DNA of 27,912 nt from a virus. The notes beneath the pieces are model-generated. The model saw only the letters and a list, made by a program, of their open reading frames with translations. It did not search any database and was not told the origin of the DNA. This document shows positions 12,439 to 20,705 of this stretch, one piece after another. The first letter of the stretch is position 1. Every line of letters starts with the position of its first letter. A program made the position numbers and the translations under genes. Location of the stretch: the IMG/VR virus record IMGVR_UViG_3300034061_003912, positions 1-27,912 of that record; one strand, 5' to 3'.

Positions 12439-13222
12439 TTATCTTGGTAATCTAGGAAGACTTGGAAATCAAATGTTCCAATATGCTTCTTTAAAAGGTA
12501 TTGCGTCAAAGAGAGGTTATGATTTTTGCATTCCTTCAAAGGAACTATTTGGTTTTAAAGATGCAAACGTAAGGTCATCCGATTGCTCTATATTTGATTG
12601 CTTCAATCTTTCAGATGTTCATCAAGAAATTATTCAGCAACAAATTCTTCAGGAAAAAGATTTTAGTTTTGATAAACAACTTTTAAGAAACTGCCCAAAC
12701 AACGTTGATCTTTTTGGTTATTATCAGAGTGAGAAGTATTTCAAACATATTGAAGACGACATACGAAATGACTTTACTTTTAATAAGGATGTTCAAGAAC
12801 TTTCCTTAGAATTTTTTGAAAACTTTGAGAATAATAAAGTCATTTCACTTCATATTCGTAGGGGTGATTATGTCTTAAACCCAAATCATCCTGTGCAAAC
12901 TTTAGAGTATTATAAAAAGTCATTGGAATATTTTGATGATAGACTTCCAGTTTTAGTATTTTCTGATGATGCAGAATGGTGCAAACAGCAAGAACTGTTT
13001 GATTCTGATCGTTTTATGATATCTGAAGGAAATGCAACAGACTTTGATTTATGTTTGATGACATTATGTAAGTATCATATCATTGCAAATAGTTCCTATA
13101 GTTGGTGGGGTTCTTGGTTGGCAAAAAGTGAAAAAACTATTGCTCCTAAAAACTGGTTTGGTGGTGACTGTATAAATTATAATACGCAAGACTTGTATTG
13201 CTCCAATTGGATTGTTATTTAA
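12425..13222 (+). CDS. GT11 alpha-1,2-fucosyltransferase
   Basis: A 265-aa glycosyltransferase that would transfer L-fucose from GDP-fucose in alpha-1,2 linkage, usually to galactose. GT11 motifs are complete: GRLGNQMFQY at residues 11-20, HIRRGDY at 143-149 (the Arg contacts the GDP-fucose phosphates), and SSYSWWGSW at 223-231. Start ATG 12425 overlaps fcl by 14 bases; an earlier in-frame ATG at 12359 lies deep in fcl and is not needed. Directly after gmd and fcl, which make its donor, so the three form a functional unit. Confidence 0.92.
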   Translation: MLSFNYLGNLGRLGNQMFQYASLKGIASKRGYDFCIPSKELFGFKDANVRSSDCSIFDCFNLSDVHQEIIQQQILQEKDFSFDKQLLRNCPNNVDLFGYYQSEKYFKHIEDDIRNDFTFNKDVQELSLEFFENFENNKVISLHIRRGDYVLNPNHPVQTLEYYKKSLEYFDDRLPVLVFSDDAEWCKQQELFDSDRFMISEGNATDFDLCLMTLCKYHIIANSSYSWWGSWLAKSEKTIAPKNWFGGDCINYNTQDLYCSNWIVI

Positions 13223-13288
13223 TGTAAATTTGTAAAAATTATATTATTGTAAACAATTCTTTTAGTTGTTAGATAATTAGATGAGATT

Positions 13289-14035
13289 ATGAACGATAAA
13301 ATTTCTTTAGCAATTCCATTTTATAATACTTCAAAGTATTTTTTAAGATGTATTAAATATTCTTTGGAATCAGATTTTGTTTCCGAAATTGTTGTAAACG
13401 ATGATTATTCTACTGAAGAGGAATGGAAAAACTTAAATAAAATTGTAGAAAGTTTAAATTCAAATAAAATCAAATTATTTAGAAATAAAATAAATCTTGG
13501 TGGATTTGAAAATAAATATGAAACTATTAAAAAATCGACTTGCGAATGGGTTTATTTATTAGACAGTGATAATTATCTAGATAAAAATACATTAGATGTT
13601 ATCGGGAATATATCTGATTTGAATGAAAAAATTTGCTATTCGCCAGGGCATATTGTTATGGTTGGCGATGATGGTTTTGTTCATAGGGATATTGTTTTTG
13701 ATTTTCCTTATGAAAAAATAGGTTTACTTGAATCTAAACAAGAATTAGAAAATAATAAAGATAATTTTGGAATGTTTTTAAATGATGGAAATTGTTTTAT
13801 TAATAGGAAAAAATATTTAGATTTAGTAGAAAATTTACCCAATAATAAAGAAAAAACTTATGCAGCTGATTGTATTGCATTTCAATATTATTGGATGATT
13901 TCTGGGAATTATTCAAAAGTAATTAAAGAGTTTAAGTATTTTCATTTGTTAAGAGATGACAGTTATTGGATGTCTTGTGGATCTAATTCTTCTATAATGT
14001 TTGAATATTATGTTAATTTATTTAAAGGTGTTTAA
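13289..14035 (+). CDS. GT2-type glycosyltransferase
   Basis: A 248-aa protein of the GT-A fold. ISLAIPFYN at residues 5-13, EIVVNDDYSTEEE at about 33-45 and the metal-binding segment YLLDSDNYL at about 88-96 are typical of family 2. It lacks the long C-terminal part of larger GT2 enzymes but is within the normal size range. The sugar cannot be predicted. A 66-base AT-rich gap with a weak hairpin separates it from the fucosyltransferase gene. Strongly AT-rich codons. Confidence 0.85.
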   Translation: MNDKISLAIPFYNTSKYFLRCIKYSLESDFVSEIVVNDDYSTEEEWKNLNKIVESLNSNKIKLFRNKINLGGFENKYETIKKSTCEWVYLLDSDNYLDKNTLDVIGNISDLNEKICYSPGHIVMVGDDGFVHRDIVFDFPYEKIGLLESKQELENNKDNFGMFLNDGNCFINRKKYLDLVENLPNNKEKTYAADCIAFQYYWMISGNYSKVIKEFKYFHLLRDDSYWMSCGSNSSIMFEYYVNLFKGV

Positions 14036-14042
14036 TTAAAAA

Positions 14043-14738
14043 ATGAAAATTTGTATCTTAACTATTGCAACTAATAAGTATATACAATTTGTTGAAAGAC
14101 TTCTTGATAATATTGAAGAAAACTTTCTTAACGGACATGATATTGAATGCCTTCTTTTTACAGATCATGAGGTGGAAACTTCTAATAATATAAAGGTATG
14201 TCAAATTGATCATGAACCCTGGCCAATGCCCACATTAAAAAGATATAATTATTTTGTAAAAGAAAAACAATTCATATCTCAATTTGATTATTGTTATTAT
14301 TTTGATGTTGACATGGCAATTATTGATAAAGTTGGGGATGAAGTTTTAAGTGATCTTGTCGCTACGATGCATCCATATCAATCTTTCTATCCAAAAGAAA
14401 AAAGATCGTATGATAGAAATATACAATCTCTTGCATACGTTCCTGTGGGTGATGAGGGTGAACACTATTATGCTGGTGGATTTAATGGTGGATCTACTAA
14501 AAAGTTTCTTGAGATGGCAGAGGTTCTTGCCGATAGAGTTAATAAAGATTTAGAGAATGATGTAATTGCTTTGTGGCATGATGAATCGCAAATGAATAGA
14601 TATCTTATAGATAATCCTCCATCTTTAAGTTTAACTCCTTCATATTGTTTTGCGGAAGAGTTTATGGATAATTCCGAATATCCATATAAACCAAAAATTA
14701 TAGCTTTGAAAAAAAATCACAATGAACTTAGATCTTAG
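14043..14738 (+). CDS. GT6 (ABO blood-group type) glycosyltransferase
   Basis: A 231-aa GT6 enzyme. Family marks: FDVDM with the metal-binding D88-x-D90, HYYAGGFNGGS at 141-151 and LWHDESQMNRY at 177-187, which line the acceptor and donor sites in ABO and alpha-1,3-Gal transferases. Vertebrate relatives add Gal or GalNAc in alpha-1,3 linkage to galactose, often already alpha-1,2-fucosylated. Characterised bacterial GT6 enzymes are known for having NxN in place of DxD; here DxD is kept, as reported for a cyanophage GT6. It sits with a GT11 fucosyltransferase and a UDP-sugar 4-epimerase, which would supply acceptor and donor. Starts seven bases after the GT2 stop. Confidence 0.88.
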   Translation: MKICILTIATNKYIQFVERLLDNIEENFLNGHDIECLLFTDHEVETSNNIKVCQIDHEPWPMPTLKRYNYFVKEKQFISQFDYCYYFDVDMAIIDKVGDEVLSDLVATMHPYQSFYPKEKRSYDRNIQSLAYVPVGDEGEHYYAGGFNGGSTKKFLEMAEVLADRVNKDLENDVIALWHDESQMNRYLIDNPPSLSLTPSYCFAEEFMDNSEYPYKPKIIALKKNHNELRS

Positions 14739-15369
14739 AAAAATTCCAGTTATCTATATTAATTTAGATAAAGATACTGAAAAGAAAAATAAAATAGAAA
14801 AATTTTTAAAAGAAAATAAATTTGAAAATGTAATTAGAGTCCCTGGAGTTGAGCATCCTACTGGAAATCGTGCTGGATGTTCTATGGCACAACATAATGC
14901 TTTGTCTGAGATTGAACCTCCTTTCATAATATTTGAAGATGATATTGAATTAAATTATTTTAATCCTGTCATAGAAATTCCAGACAATACTGATGTTTTT
15001 TATCTAGGTATATCTAGTTGGGGTAGAATGAATGGGCATTCTGGACCATTTGTTCAGTATGAAAAAATTGACGATAATATAAATCGTGTGTATAATATGT
15101 TAGGTACACATGCTATTTTATATTTAAATAAAGAATATGTTTCTGTATGTAAAAAAATATCCTATCATCAATATTTAATAGAAGATTATATTGATATAGG
15201 ATTTACTGATGTGCAAAAGTATTATAATGTATATTGTTTTGATGAACCAATGTTCTATCAGTCTAGCTCAAATGGAACAAAAAATGCATTGAGCCAATAT
15301 CATTCTGAAGAATGTTTTGCATATCAAAAAATCTATTGGTTACCTTCAAAAATTTATAAAACGGAGTAA
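14722..15369 (+). CDS. GT25-like glycosyltransferase
   Basis: A 215-aa protein with the opening VIYINLDKDTEKK (about residues 10-22) and FIIFEDDIEL (about 68-77) of glycosyltransferase family 25, which includes LPS beta-1,4-galactosyltransferases. The segment CSMAQHNAL (about 53-61) replaces the usual GCxxSH. Its start overlaps the GT6 gene by 17 bases, so the two are translationally linked. A role as a galactosyltransferase making the acceptor for the GT11/GT6 steps would fit (inference). Confidence 0.8.
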   Translation: MNLDLRKIPVIYINLDKDTEKKNKIEKFLKENKFENVIRVPGVEHPTGNRAGCSMAQHNALSEIEPPFIIFEDDIELNYFNPVIEIPDNTDVFYLGISSWGRMNGHSGPFVQYEKIDDNINRVYNMLGTHAILYLNKEYVSVCKKISYHQYLIEDYIDIGFTDVQKYYNVYCFDEPMFYQSSSNGTKNALSQYHSEECFAYQKIYWLPSKIYKTE

Positions 15370-15370
15370 T

Positions 15371-16270
15371 ATGGTAAAGTCGTTAGTTACTGGTGGTGCT
15401 GGGTTTATTGGATCTAATTTGGTAGATAATCTTTTGGAATTAGGGCATGAAGTTGTTGTAATTGACAACGAATACTCTGATGTTCATGAACAATTTTACT
15501 GGAATGATAAGGCACAAAATTACAAATATGATATTCGTGATTATAAAAATACACGTCCTCTTTACGATGGTGTAGATTATGTTTTTCATATTGCTGCAGA
15601 AGCACGTATTCAACCTGCAATTCTTAATCCTATTGAAGCAGTAAGTATTAATTCTGTGGGAACTGTTACTGTTCTTCAATGTGCAAGAGAGGCAGGAGTT
15701 AAAAGATTAATGTATTCATCAACTTCCTCTGGGTATGGAATGAATGAATCTCCTAATATAGAAACTCAACCAGATGATTGTTTAAATCCTTATTCTGTTT
15801 CAAAAGTAAATGGGGAAAAATTGTGTAAAATGTACACAAGTCTATACGGTCTTCAAACTATTTGTTTTAGATATTTTAATGTTTACGGAGAACGTCAACC
15901 TCTTCGTGGTCAATATGCTCCAGTAATTGGTATTTTTCTTCGTCAACGTGCTACTGAAGAATTTCTTACTATTGTTGGTGATGGAAATCAACGACGTGAT
16001 TTTACTCACGTTAAAGATGTTGTAAATGCAAATATTCTTGCCGCAACAAAAGATGTTGATTATGAAGCATTTGGTCAAGTTTATAATGTTGGAACAGGAA
16101 CAAATCATTCAATTAATCAAATTGCGAGAATGATTAAACACAAAACAATTAATATTGCCCCTCGTCCTGGTGAATCCAGAGTAACTCTTGCAAATAATCA
16201 AAAACTTCGCAAAACATTTGGATGGGAACCAACTGTAAAACTTGAAGATTGGATTAATTCACAACTTTGA
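15371..16270 (+). CDS. UDP-sugar 4-epimerase (GalE/WbpP-like)
   Basis: A 299-aa extended SDR: VTGGAGFIGSN (6-16) binds NAD, SSTSSGYG (116-123) holds the catalytic Ser, and Y141-SVSK145 the Tyr/Lys pair; RYFNVYGERQPLRGQYAPV is typical of UDP-hexose epimerases. It would interconvert UDP-Glc/UDP-Gal or UDP-GlcNAc/UDP-GalNAc; which one cannot be settled by eye. Start ATG 15371 has a GGAG site. The product suits the GT6 enzyme upstream and the UDP-galactopyranose mutase downstream. Less AT-rich than the adjacent transferases. Confidence 0.88.
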   Translation: MVKSLVTGGAGFIGSNLVDNLLELGHEVVVIDNEYSDVHEQFYWNDKAQNYKYDIRDYKNTRPLYDGVDYVFHIAAEARIQPAILNPIEAVSINSVGTVTVLQCAREAGVKRLMYSSTSSGYGMNESPNIETQPDDCLNPYSVSKVNGEKLCKMYTSLYGLQTICFRYFNVYGERQPLRGQYAPVIGIFLRQRATEEFLTIVGDGNQRRDFTHVKDVVNANILAATKDVDYEAFGQVYNVGTGTNHSINQIARMIKHKTINIAPRPGESRVTLANNQKLRKTFGWEPTVKLEDWINSQL

Positions 16271-16282
16271 TATTTTGATCTA

Positions 16283-17722
16283 ATGAAAACAAAAATTTTT
16301 TCTTTCGTTTTTAATAGACCAGATATTCTGGATTATCAAATAAGATCTATTAAGAATTTTTTAGTTGGTGATTATGAAATTAATATAGTTTATGATACTA
16401 GAGATAATGAATACTATGATGAGTTTAAGCAGATATGTGACAAAAATAATGTAAATTTTTATCATCATTTGTCTAAACCAGGTCAAACTCCAAGTTTTTA
16501 TAACGCACAAGCAATTTCTTGGGCGTATGAGAATAAAATTTATAATGACGACGAGGAAAATATAATTATCTTTTTAGATCATGATATGTTCTTGATTAAT
16601 AATTTTGATCCTTGCAATGAGGTTGGTAATTACGATGTATTTGGGTGTTTACAAACTCGCAGTCACATCAAATATGTTTGGCCTGGTCTTTGTGGATTTA
16701 AAAAATCTTCTGTAAAAGATATTGAATTTGATTTTTATCCAAAAACTGTAGATGGTCAATTTCTTGATACTGGTGGAGGAACATATTCTTTGTTATTAAA
16801 TGATAGTATTAAATTTTTTGATACTGGAGTTGAATATCCAGATGAATATTGTGGCATAGATTTGAAAAACTCATCTTTAACTGGTGGGTATAATTATGAA
16901 TTACATTTTGGTGGAAAGTTTTTACACTTTAGAAATGCCTCTAATTGGCATAGTGGATACGAAGTAAATGATCTACAAAAAACAAATCTTTTATTTAAAA
17001 TTCTTTCAGATATTCTAGATAATAACAATAAAAAATATTTTGAAATAGTTGTTTCTAGATATAATGAAAATATTGATTGGATCAAAAATTATATAGATTA
17101 TGTTACTCTTTACAATAAAGGTGATGATCTTTGTGATAATGAAATCAGGTTAAAAAACGTAGGTAGAGAAGCACATACTTATGTTCATCATATTGTTAAT
17201 AATTATGATAATCTGTCAGAATATACTTGTTTTATTCAAGGAAATCCATTTGATCACATCTATCCTCACGAAAATGAAGAGAAAAGACTTTTTGAATTTT
17301 TGAATGATACTATCTTTAATAATAAACCTATTAAAAATTTTCATGAAATATATCCATACTTTATAACTGGAGATTATGAATATATACGAGAACCATATCA
17401 TATGGAATGTCCAAATATAGTGGATGCTTATTTAAAAGTTTTTGGGCATCTGCCAAAAAAAGAAGAAACTTATACTTATGGTGCTGGAGCTCAATTCATA
17501 GTATCTAAAAAGGCAATACATTCAAGACCATTAGAATTCTATAAAAATATACTTGAAATATTTGAATATGATTCAGAGATAAATGAATATGATGAAATAA
17601 ATGAAAAATTACTTCAAGTAAATCAAAGATTTTTTGATGGAGAAAATAAATTTTATCCAAAAAATCCACAATTGGCATATCACATGGAAAGATTTTGGAG
17701 ATTAATATTTGATGAAGTATGA
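16283..17722 (+). CDS. Two-domain glycosyltransferase / DUF3431 fusion
   Basis: A 479-aa protein of two parts. Residues 1-245 resemble a GT-A glycosyltransferase: a beta strand KIFSFVFNRPD, then IIIFLDHDMFL with the acidic metal site (about 93-103) and a His/Trp-rich end. Residues about 252-479 match the DUF3431 pattern: EIVVSRYNENIDWIKNY, LYNKG, NVGREAHTYVHHI and FIQGNPFDH, closing with a GAGAQF ... FYKNILEIFEYD ... AYHMERFWRLIF block. The same closing block occurs in the gene at 18794, so the two are paralogues. The second part is itself thought to be a transferase-like fold, so this may be a bifunctional polymer-building enzyme (inference). Overlaps glf by 11 bases. Confidence 0.75.
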   Translation: MKTKIFSFVFNRPDILDYQIRSIKNFLVGDYEINIVYDTRDNEYYDEFKQICDKNNVNFYHHLSKPGQTPSFYNAQAISWAYENKIYNDDEENIIIFLDHDMFLINNFDPCNEVGNYDVFGCLQTRSHIKYVWPGLCGFKKSSVKDIEFDFYPKTVDGQFLDTGGGTYSLLLNDSIKFFDTGVEYPDEYCGIDLKNSSLTGGYNYELHFGGKFLHFRNASNWHSGYEVNDLQKTNLLFKILSDILDNNNKKYFEIVVSRYNENIDWIKNYIDYVTLYNKGDDLCDNEIRLKNVGREAHTYVHHIVNNYDNLSEYTCFIQGNPFDHIYPHENEEKRLFEFLNDTIFNNKPIKNFHEIYPYFITGDYEYIREPYHMECPNIVDAYLKVFGHLPKKEETYTYGAGAQFIVSKKAIHSRPLEFYKNILEIFEYDSEINEYDEINEKLLQVNQRFFDGENKFYPKNPQLAYHMERFWRLIFDEV

Positions 17723-18797
17723 TTATTTAATTGTTGGATGTGGTTTATTTGGATCTACTTTTGCAAGACTTGCCACAGACAATGGTAAGTCTTGTTTAAT
17801 TATTGATAAAAGAAATCATATTGCGGGAAATTGCTATACAAAAAATATTGAAGGTATAAATGTTCACGAATATGGACCTCACATATTTCATACTAGCAAT
17901 AAACTTGTTTGGAATTTTGTAAATAGGTTTTGTGAATTTAATAATTACATACATTCCCCAAAGGCTTGGTGTGAAAATAGAGTATATTCTCTACCTTTTA
18001 ATATGAATACATTTTATGAATTGTGGAATACTAAAAATCCTCAACATGCAAAGTTAATAATAGAATCTCAAAAATTCAATGGAACTCCTAAAAATCTTGA
18101 AGAACAAGCATTAGCACTTGTTGGAGAAGACATATATCGCACTTTAATTAAAGGATATACGGAAAAACAATGGGGAAGGTCTGCAAAGGATCTTCCTTCT
18201 TTTATTATAAAAAGACTTCCTTTAAGATTTACTTTTGATAATAATTATTTTAATGATAGGTATCAAGGTATTCCAATAGGCGGATATACTAAAATGTTTG
18301 AAAAAATGCTTGATGGAATACCAATTGAGATTGGTGTTGATTATTTTTCTGACAGAAATTATTATAACTCTTTAGCAAAAAATGTAGTATATACTGGGTG
18401 TATAGATGAATTTTTTGATTATGAATATGGAAATTTACAATATCGCTCACTAAAATTTGATACTGAAGTTATTAATTTGGATAATTATCAAGCAATTTCT
18501 CAAATGAATTATACCTGCAATACTAAAAAATGGACCAGAATTGTAGAGCATAAACATTTTGAAAATGCAAATACAAAAAATACTGTTATTACTAAAGAGT
18601 ATTCTGTGGAGTATACAAAAGGATTAGTTCCATACTATCCAATTAATGATTTTTATAACCAAACTATTTTTAATAAGTATAAAGAAAAATCTAAATTGTT
18701 GACAAATATTATATTTGGGGGTAGACTATCCGAATATAAGTATATGGATATGCATGTTGTGATAGAATCTGCATTTAATAAATTTAAGAAACAATGA
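17712..18797 (+). CDS. glf: UDP-galactopyranose mutase
   Basis: A 361-aa FAD enzyme that converts UDP-galactopyranose to UDP-galactofuranose. VGCGLFGS (8-15) is the FAD-binding loop, IIDKRNHIAGNCYT follows, and HEYGPHIFHTS is the family signature with the substrate-loop region after it; ALVGEDIYRTLIKGYTEKQW and LVPYYPIND are further Glf hallmarks. Start ATG 17712 is preferred to TTG 17709. It takes UDP-Gal, which the epimerase at 15371 could supply, and so implies that a galactofuranose residue is made. Stop overlaps the next start (ATGA). Confidence 0.93.
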   Translation: MKYDYLIVGCGLFGSTFARLATDNGKSCLIIDKRNHIAGNCYTKNIEGINVHEYGPHIFHTSNKLVWNFVNRFCEFNNYIHSPKAWCENRVYSLPFNMNTFYELWNTKNPQHAKLIIESQKFNGTPKNLEEQALALVGEDIYRTLIKGYTEKQWGRSAKDLPSFIIKRLPLRFTFDNNYFNDRYQGIPIGGYTKMFEKMLDGIPIEIGVDYFSDRNYYNSLAKNVVYTGCIDEFFDYEYGNLQYRSLKFDTEVINLDNYQAISQMNYTCNTKKWTRIVEHKHFENANTKNTVITKEYSVEYTKGLVPYYPINDFYNQTIFNKYKEKSKLLTNIIFGGRLSEYKYMDMHVVIESAFNKFKKQ

Positions 18798-19504
18798 GTA
18801 TAACCAAAAGAGTAGTTGTTACAAATCATTCTAATCATGATTTGGAGTGGTTAAAAGATCTTGAAGACTATGGTATAACATCAGATCACATTTACATTTA
18901 TGATAGGAGTGGAAATGGGATAGAACAATATAGACATTTGGGAAAGGTTTTTGAATCACCAAATGTGGGATCTAATATATACGACTATGGTAGATATATA
19001 GTTGAAAATTATGATGATCTTGCAGATATTAATATTCTAATTAAAGGTAATATAACTTGGAGAACATATACTAATAAGGAACGATTAATTTATGCTTTGA
19101 ATGCAAATTGGTTTGTTCCAATAGATAATGATCCAATAGGAAATGGAATCCCAAATTATTTTGAACCATGGGGAGAAGGATTTTATGTGAATGATTCTTC
19201 CCATTTGGAAAAAACTGAAAGATTTATGGAAGATAATAAAGAATTAAAAGTTTATCCAAGAATAAAAAATATAAAAGATTTTTTGGAAGACCTGTTTATT
19301 ATTAAAAAGATACCAGAATATTTGTCATTTTGCCCAGGGGCAAATTTTGTTGTCCCGAAACAAAATATTTTAAAATATACTAAAAACTTTTATCAAAAAA
19401 TGATGGATTATACTGACTATGATCCAAATCCTATGGAGGCTCACTTTTTTGAAAGAGTTTTACCTCTTGCTTGGCAAGGTTGTTTATTAGAAAATTTAAA
19501 TTGA
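18794..19504 (+). CDS. DUF3431-like glycan protein
   Basis: A 236-aa protein aligned by eye to the C-terminal half of the 16283 gene: VVVTNHSNHDLEWLKD, IYDRSG, NVGSNIYDYGRYIVENYDDL, ILIKGN, then CPGANFVVPKQNILKYTKNF and PMEAHFFERVLPLAWQG. The basic residue and REAHTY motif of the other copy are replaced by SNIYDYGRY, so active-site details differ. Probably glycosyltransferase-like and co-translated with glf; perhaps a galactofuranosyl step (inference). Confidence 0.65.
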   Translation: MSITKRVVVTNHSNHDLEWLKDLEDYGITSDHIYIYDRSGNGIEQYRHLGKVFESPNVGSNIYDYGRYIVENYDDLADINILIKGNITWRTYTNKERLIYALNANWFVPIDNDPIGNGIPNYFEPWGEGFYVNDSSHLEKTERFMEDNKELKVYPRIKNIKDFLEDLFIIKKIPEYLSFCPGANFVVPKQNILKYTKNFYQKMMDYTDYDPNPMEAHFFERVLPLAWQGCLLENLN

Positions 19505-19505
19505 T

Positions 19506-20306
19506 ATGGATAAAAATAAATCTGCATACAAACTCAAAGGTCTTCCTCACATTTATTATATTAATTTGGATGATAAACCAGAAAGGGCTCAATATATGGA
19601 AGACCAGTTTAAATATTGGCAGATAGAAAATTATACTCGTATATCTGCGTATGATGGTAGAAATGATGATCTAGGACATTTATTAAAGGGAAGATATCCA
19701 GATATGATGAACTCTGGGGAAGTGGGGTGTGTAACGTCACATTTAAAAGCATTAAAGTATTTTTTAGAATCTTCTGATCAACAGGTCGCATTAATCATGG
19801 AAGATGATTGTGATTTGGATACAGTAAAACATTGGTCTTTTACCTGGAAAGATTTTTATTGCAAGATACCTTATGATTATGATGTGATGCAATTGGCAAT
19901 TATTAATCCATCTCAAATACATATGAGACTTCATCGTAGATTTGTCAATGATTTTTCTACAGCATGTTATTTAATAACAAGACATCATGCGCAAAAACTT
20001 ATTAATCTACATTGTAGAGAGGATAAGTATAAGCTTGATAATGGTGTGAAACCAAGAGCTGTGGCAGATGACTTAATTTATAATTCTGGAAATACTTTTG
20101 CAATACCACTTTTTATGTACAAAATTGAATTAGGTTCGGATATTCACAATGATCATATTGACACTTTTCATAGAAGCAGTTATGAGGGATTGTGGCAATT
20201 TTGGAGAAATGAATCTATTGATATTTCGGACTGGAATTTGATATTTGATTATGATGCTTATGCTAATAGAATACCTGTAATTAATAAACAATCTGATAAT
20301 GAGTAG
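19506..20306 (+). CDS. GT25 glycosyltransferase
   Basis: A 266-aa family 25 enzyme: IYYINLDDKPERAQYME (about 16-32), GEVGCVTSHLKAL (about 71-83) and ALIMEDDCDLD (about 94-104) match the LPS galactosyltransferase pattern fully, better than the copy at 14722. Last gene of the glycan island; a terminator follows at 20338. The donor sugar is probably UDP-Gal or UDP-Glc. Confidence 0.88.
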   Translation: MDKNKSAYKLKGLPHIYYINLDDKPERAQYMEDQFKYWQIENYTRISAYDGRNDDLGHLLKGRYPDMMNSGEVGCVTSHLKALKYFLESSDQQVALIMEDDCDLDTVKHWSFTWKDFYCKIPYDYDVMQLAIINPSQIHMRLHRRFVNDFSTACYLITRHHAQKLINLHCREDKYKLDNGVKPRAVADDLIYNSGNTFAIPLFMYKIELGSDIHNDHIDTFHRSSYEGLWQFWRNESIDISDWNLIFDYDAYANRIPVINKQSDNE

Positions 20307-20337
20307 ATATGCTTATAATGTGAGAAAACCGTAACAA

Positions 20338-20365
20338 AGAGGGGCTTGACCCCTCTTTATTTTTG
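20338..20365 (+). terminator. Terminator closing the glycan island
   Basis: A 7-bp GC-rich stem (20338-20344 with 20350-20356, extendable by A-T pairs), loop CTTGA, then a T-rich tail. The loop and right arm also spell TTGACC, the -35 of the following promoter. Confidence 0.92.
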
Positions 20366-20374
20366 CTATATAAT
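20346..20374 (+). promoter_or_regulatory. Sigma70 promoter inside terminator, hli/petF operon
   Basis: TTGACC (20346-20351) within the terminator hairpin, a 17-base spacer covering the T tract, and perfect TATAAT (20369-20374). It drives hli at 20402 and probably petF. Confidence 0.85.
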
Positions 20375-20401
20375 TCTGTAACAGTTCTTTACAAAACTAC
20401 G

Positions 20402-20605
20402 ATGACTGTAACGACTAATGAGTATGGCCAACAAAACATGTGGGCCAAAGAACCTGAAATGGTTTATCAAGAATACAATCGCAAGGGTCTTATGACTCCT
20501 ATGCAAACTACGGAGATGTACAATGGACGCTGGGCAATGGTCGGTATTATTGCTGGTCTCATTTCTTATGTTGGCACTGGCAAACTCTTCTTCGGCATCT
20601 TCTGA
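20402..20605 (+). CDS. hli: High-light-inducible protein
   Basis: A 67-aa Hli/CAB-like protein: EMYNGRWAMVGIIAGLISY (38-56) is the chlorophyll-binding helix with the ExxNxRxAM motif, followed by TGKLFFGIF. Such proteins bind pigment in the thylakoid and protect photosystems from excess light; cyanophages use them to keep photosynthesis going during infection. ATG 20402 is chosen for the standard N-terminus MTVTTNEYGQ; the earlier in-frame ATG at 20363 lies within the promoter. Codons are host-like. Confidence 0.92.
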   Translation: MTVTTNEYGQQNMWAKEPEMVYQEYNRKGLMTPMQTTEMYNGRWAMVGIIAGLISYVGTGKLFFGIF

Positions 20606-20612
20606 TAATTGA

Positions 20613-20641
20613 TTGACAATGGCAGAATTTACGTTTACAAT
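20613..20641 (+). promoter_or_regulatory. Internal sigma70 promoter before petF
   Basis: TTGACA (20613-20618), a 17-base spacer and TACAAT (20636-20641). The -10 falls inside the 28-aa gene at 20619, so this promoter would give a separate petF transcript. Confidence 0.55.
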
Positions 20642-20705
20642 TACTAGTGTTGCCTTCTTCGTACTGTTGGCAGCATCCGTAGAAAAACTTTGTGAAACTT
20701 ACTAA
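20619..20705 (+). CDS. Tiny membrane protein, 28 aa
   Basis: [20 protein letters not shown] followed by a short polar tail ending CETY: one hydrophobic span. It sits between hli and petF and overlaps the petF start by one base (TAATG), so it is probably real. Its size and place recall low-mass photosystem or cytochrome subunits, but it cannot be assigned to any. A promoter overlaps it, so chance reading is not excluded. Confidence 0.55.
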   Translation: MAEFTFTITSVAFFVLLAASVEKLCETY

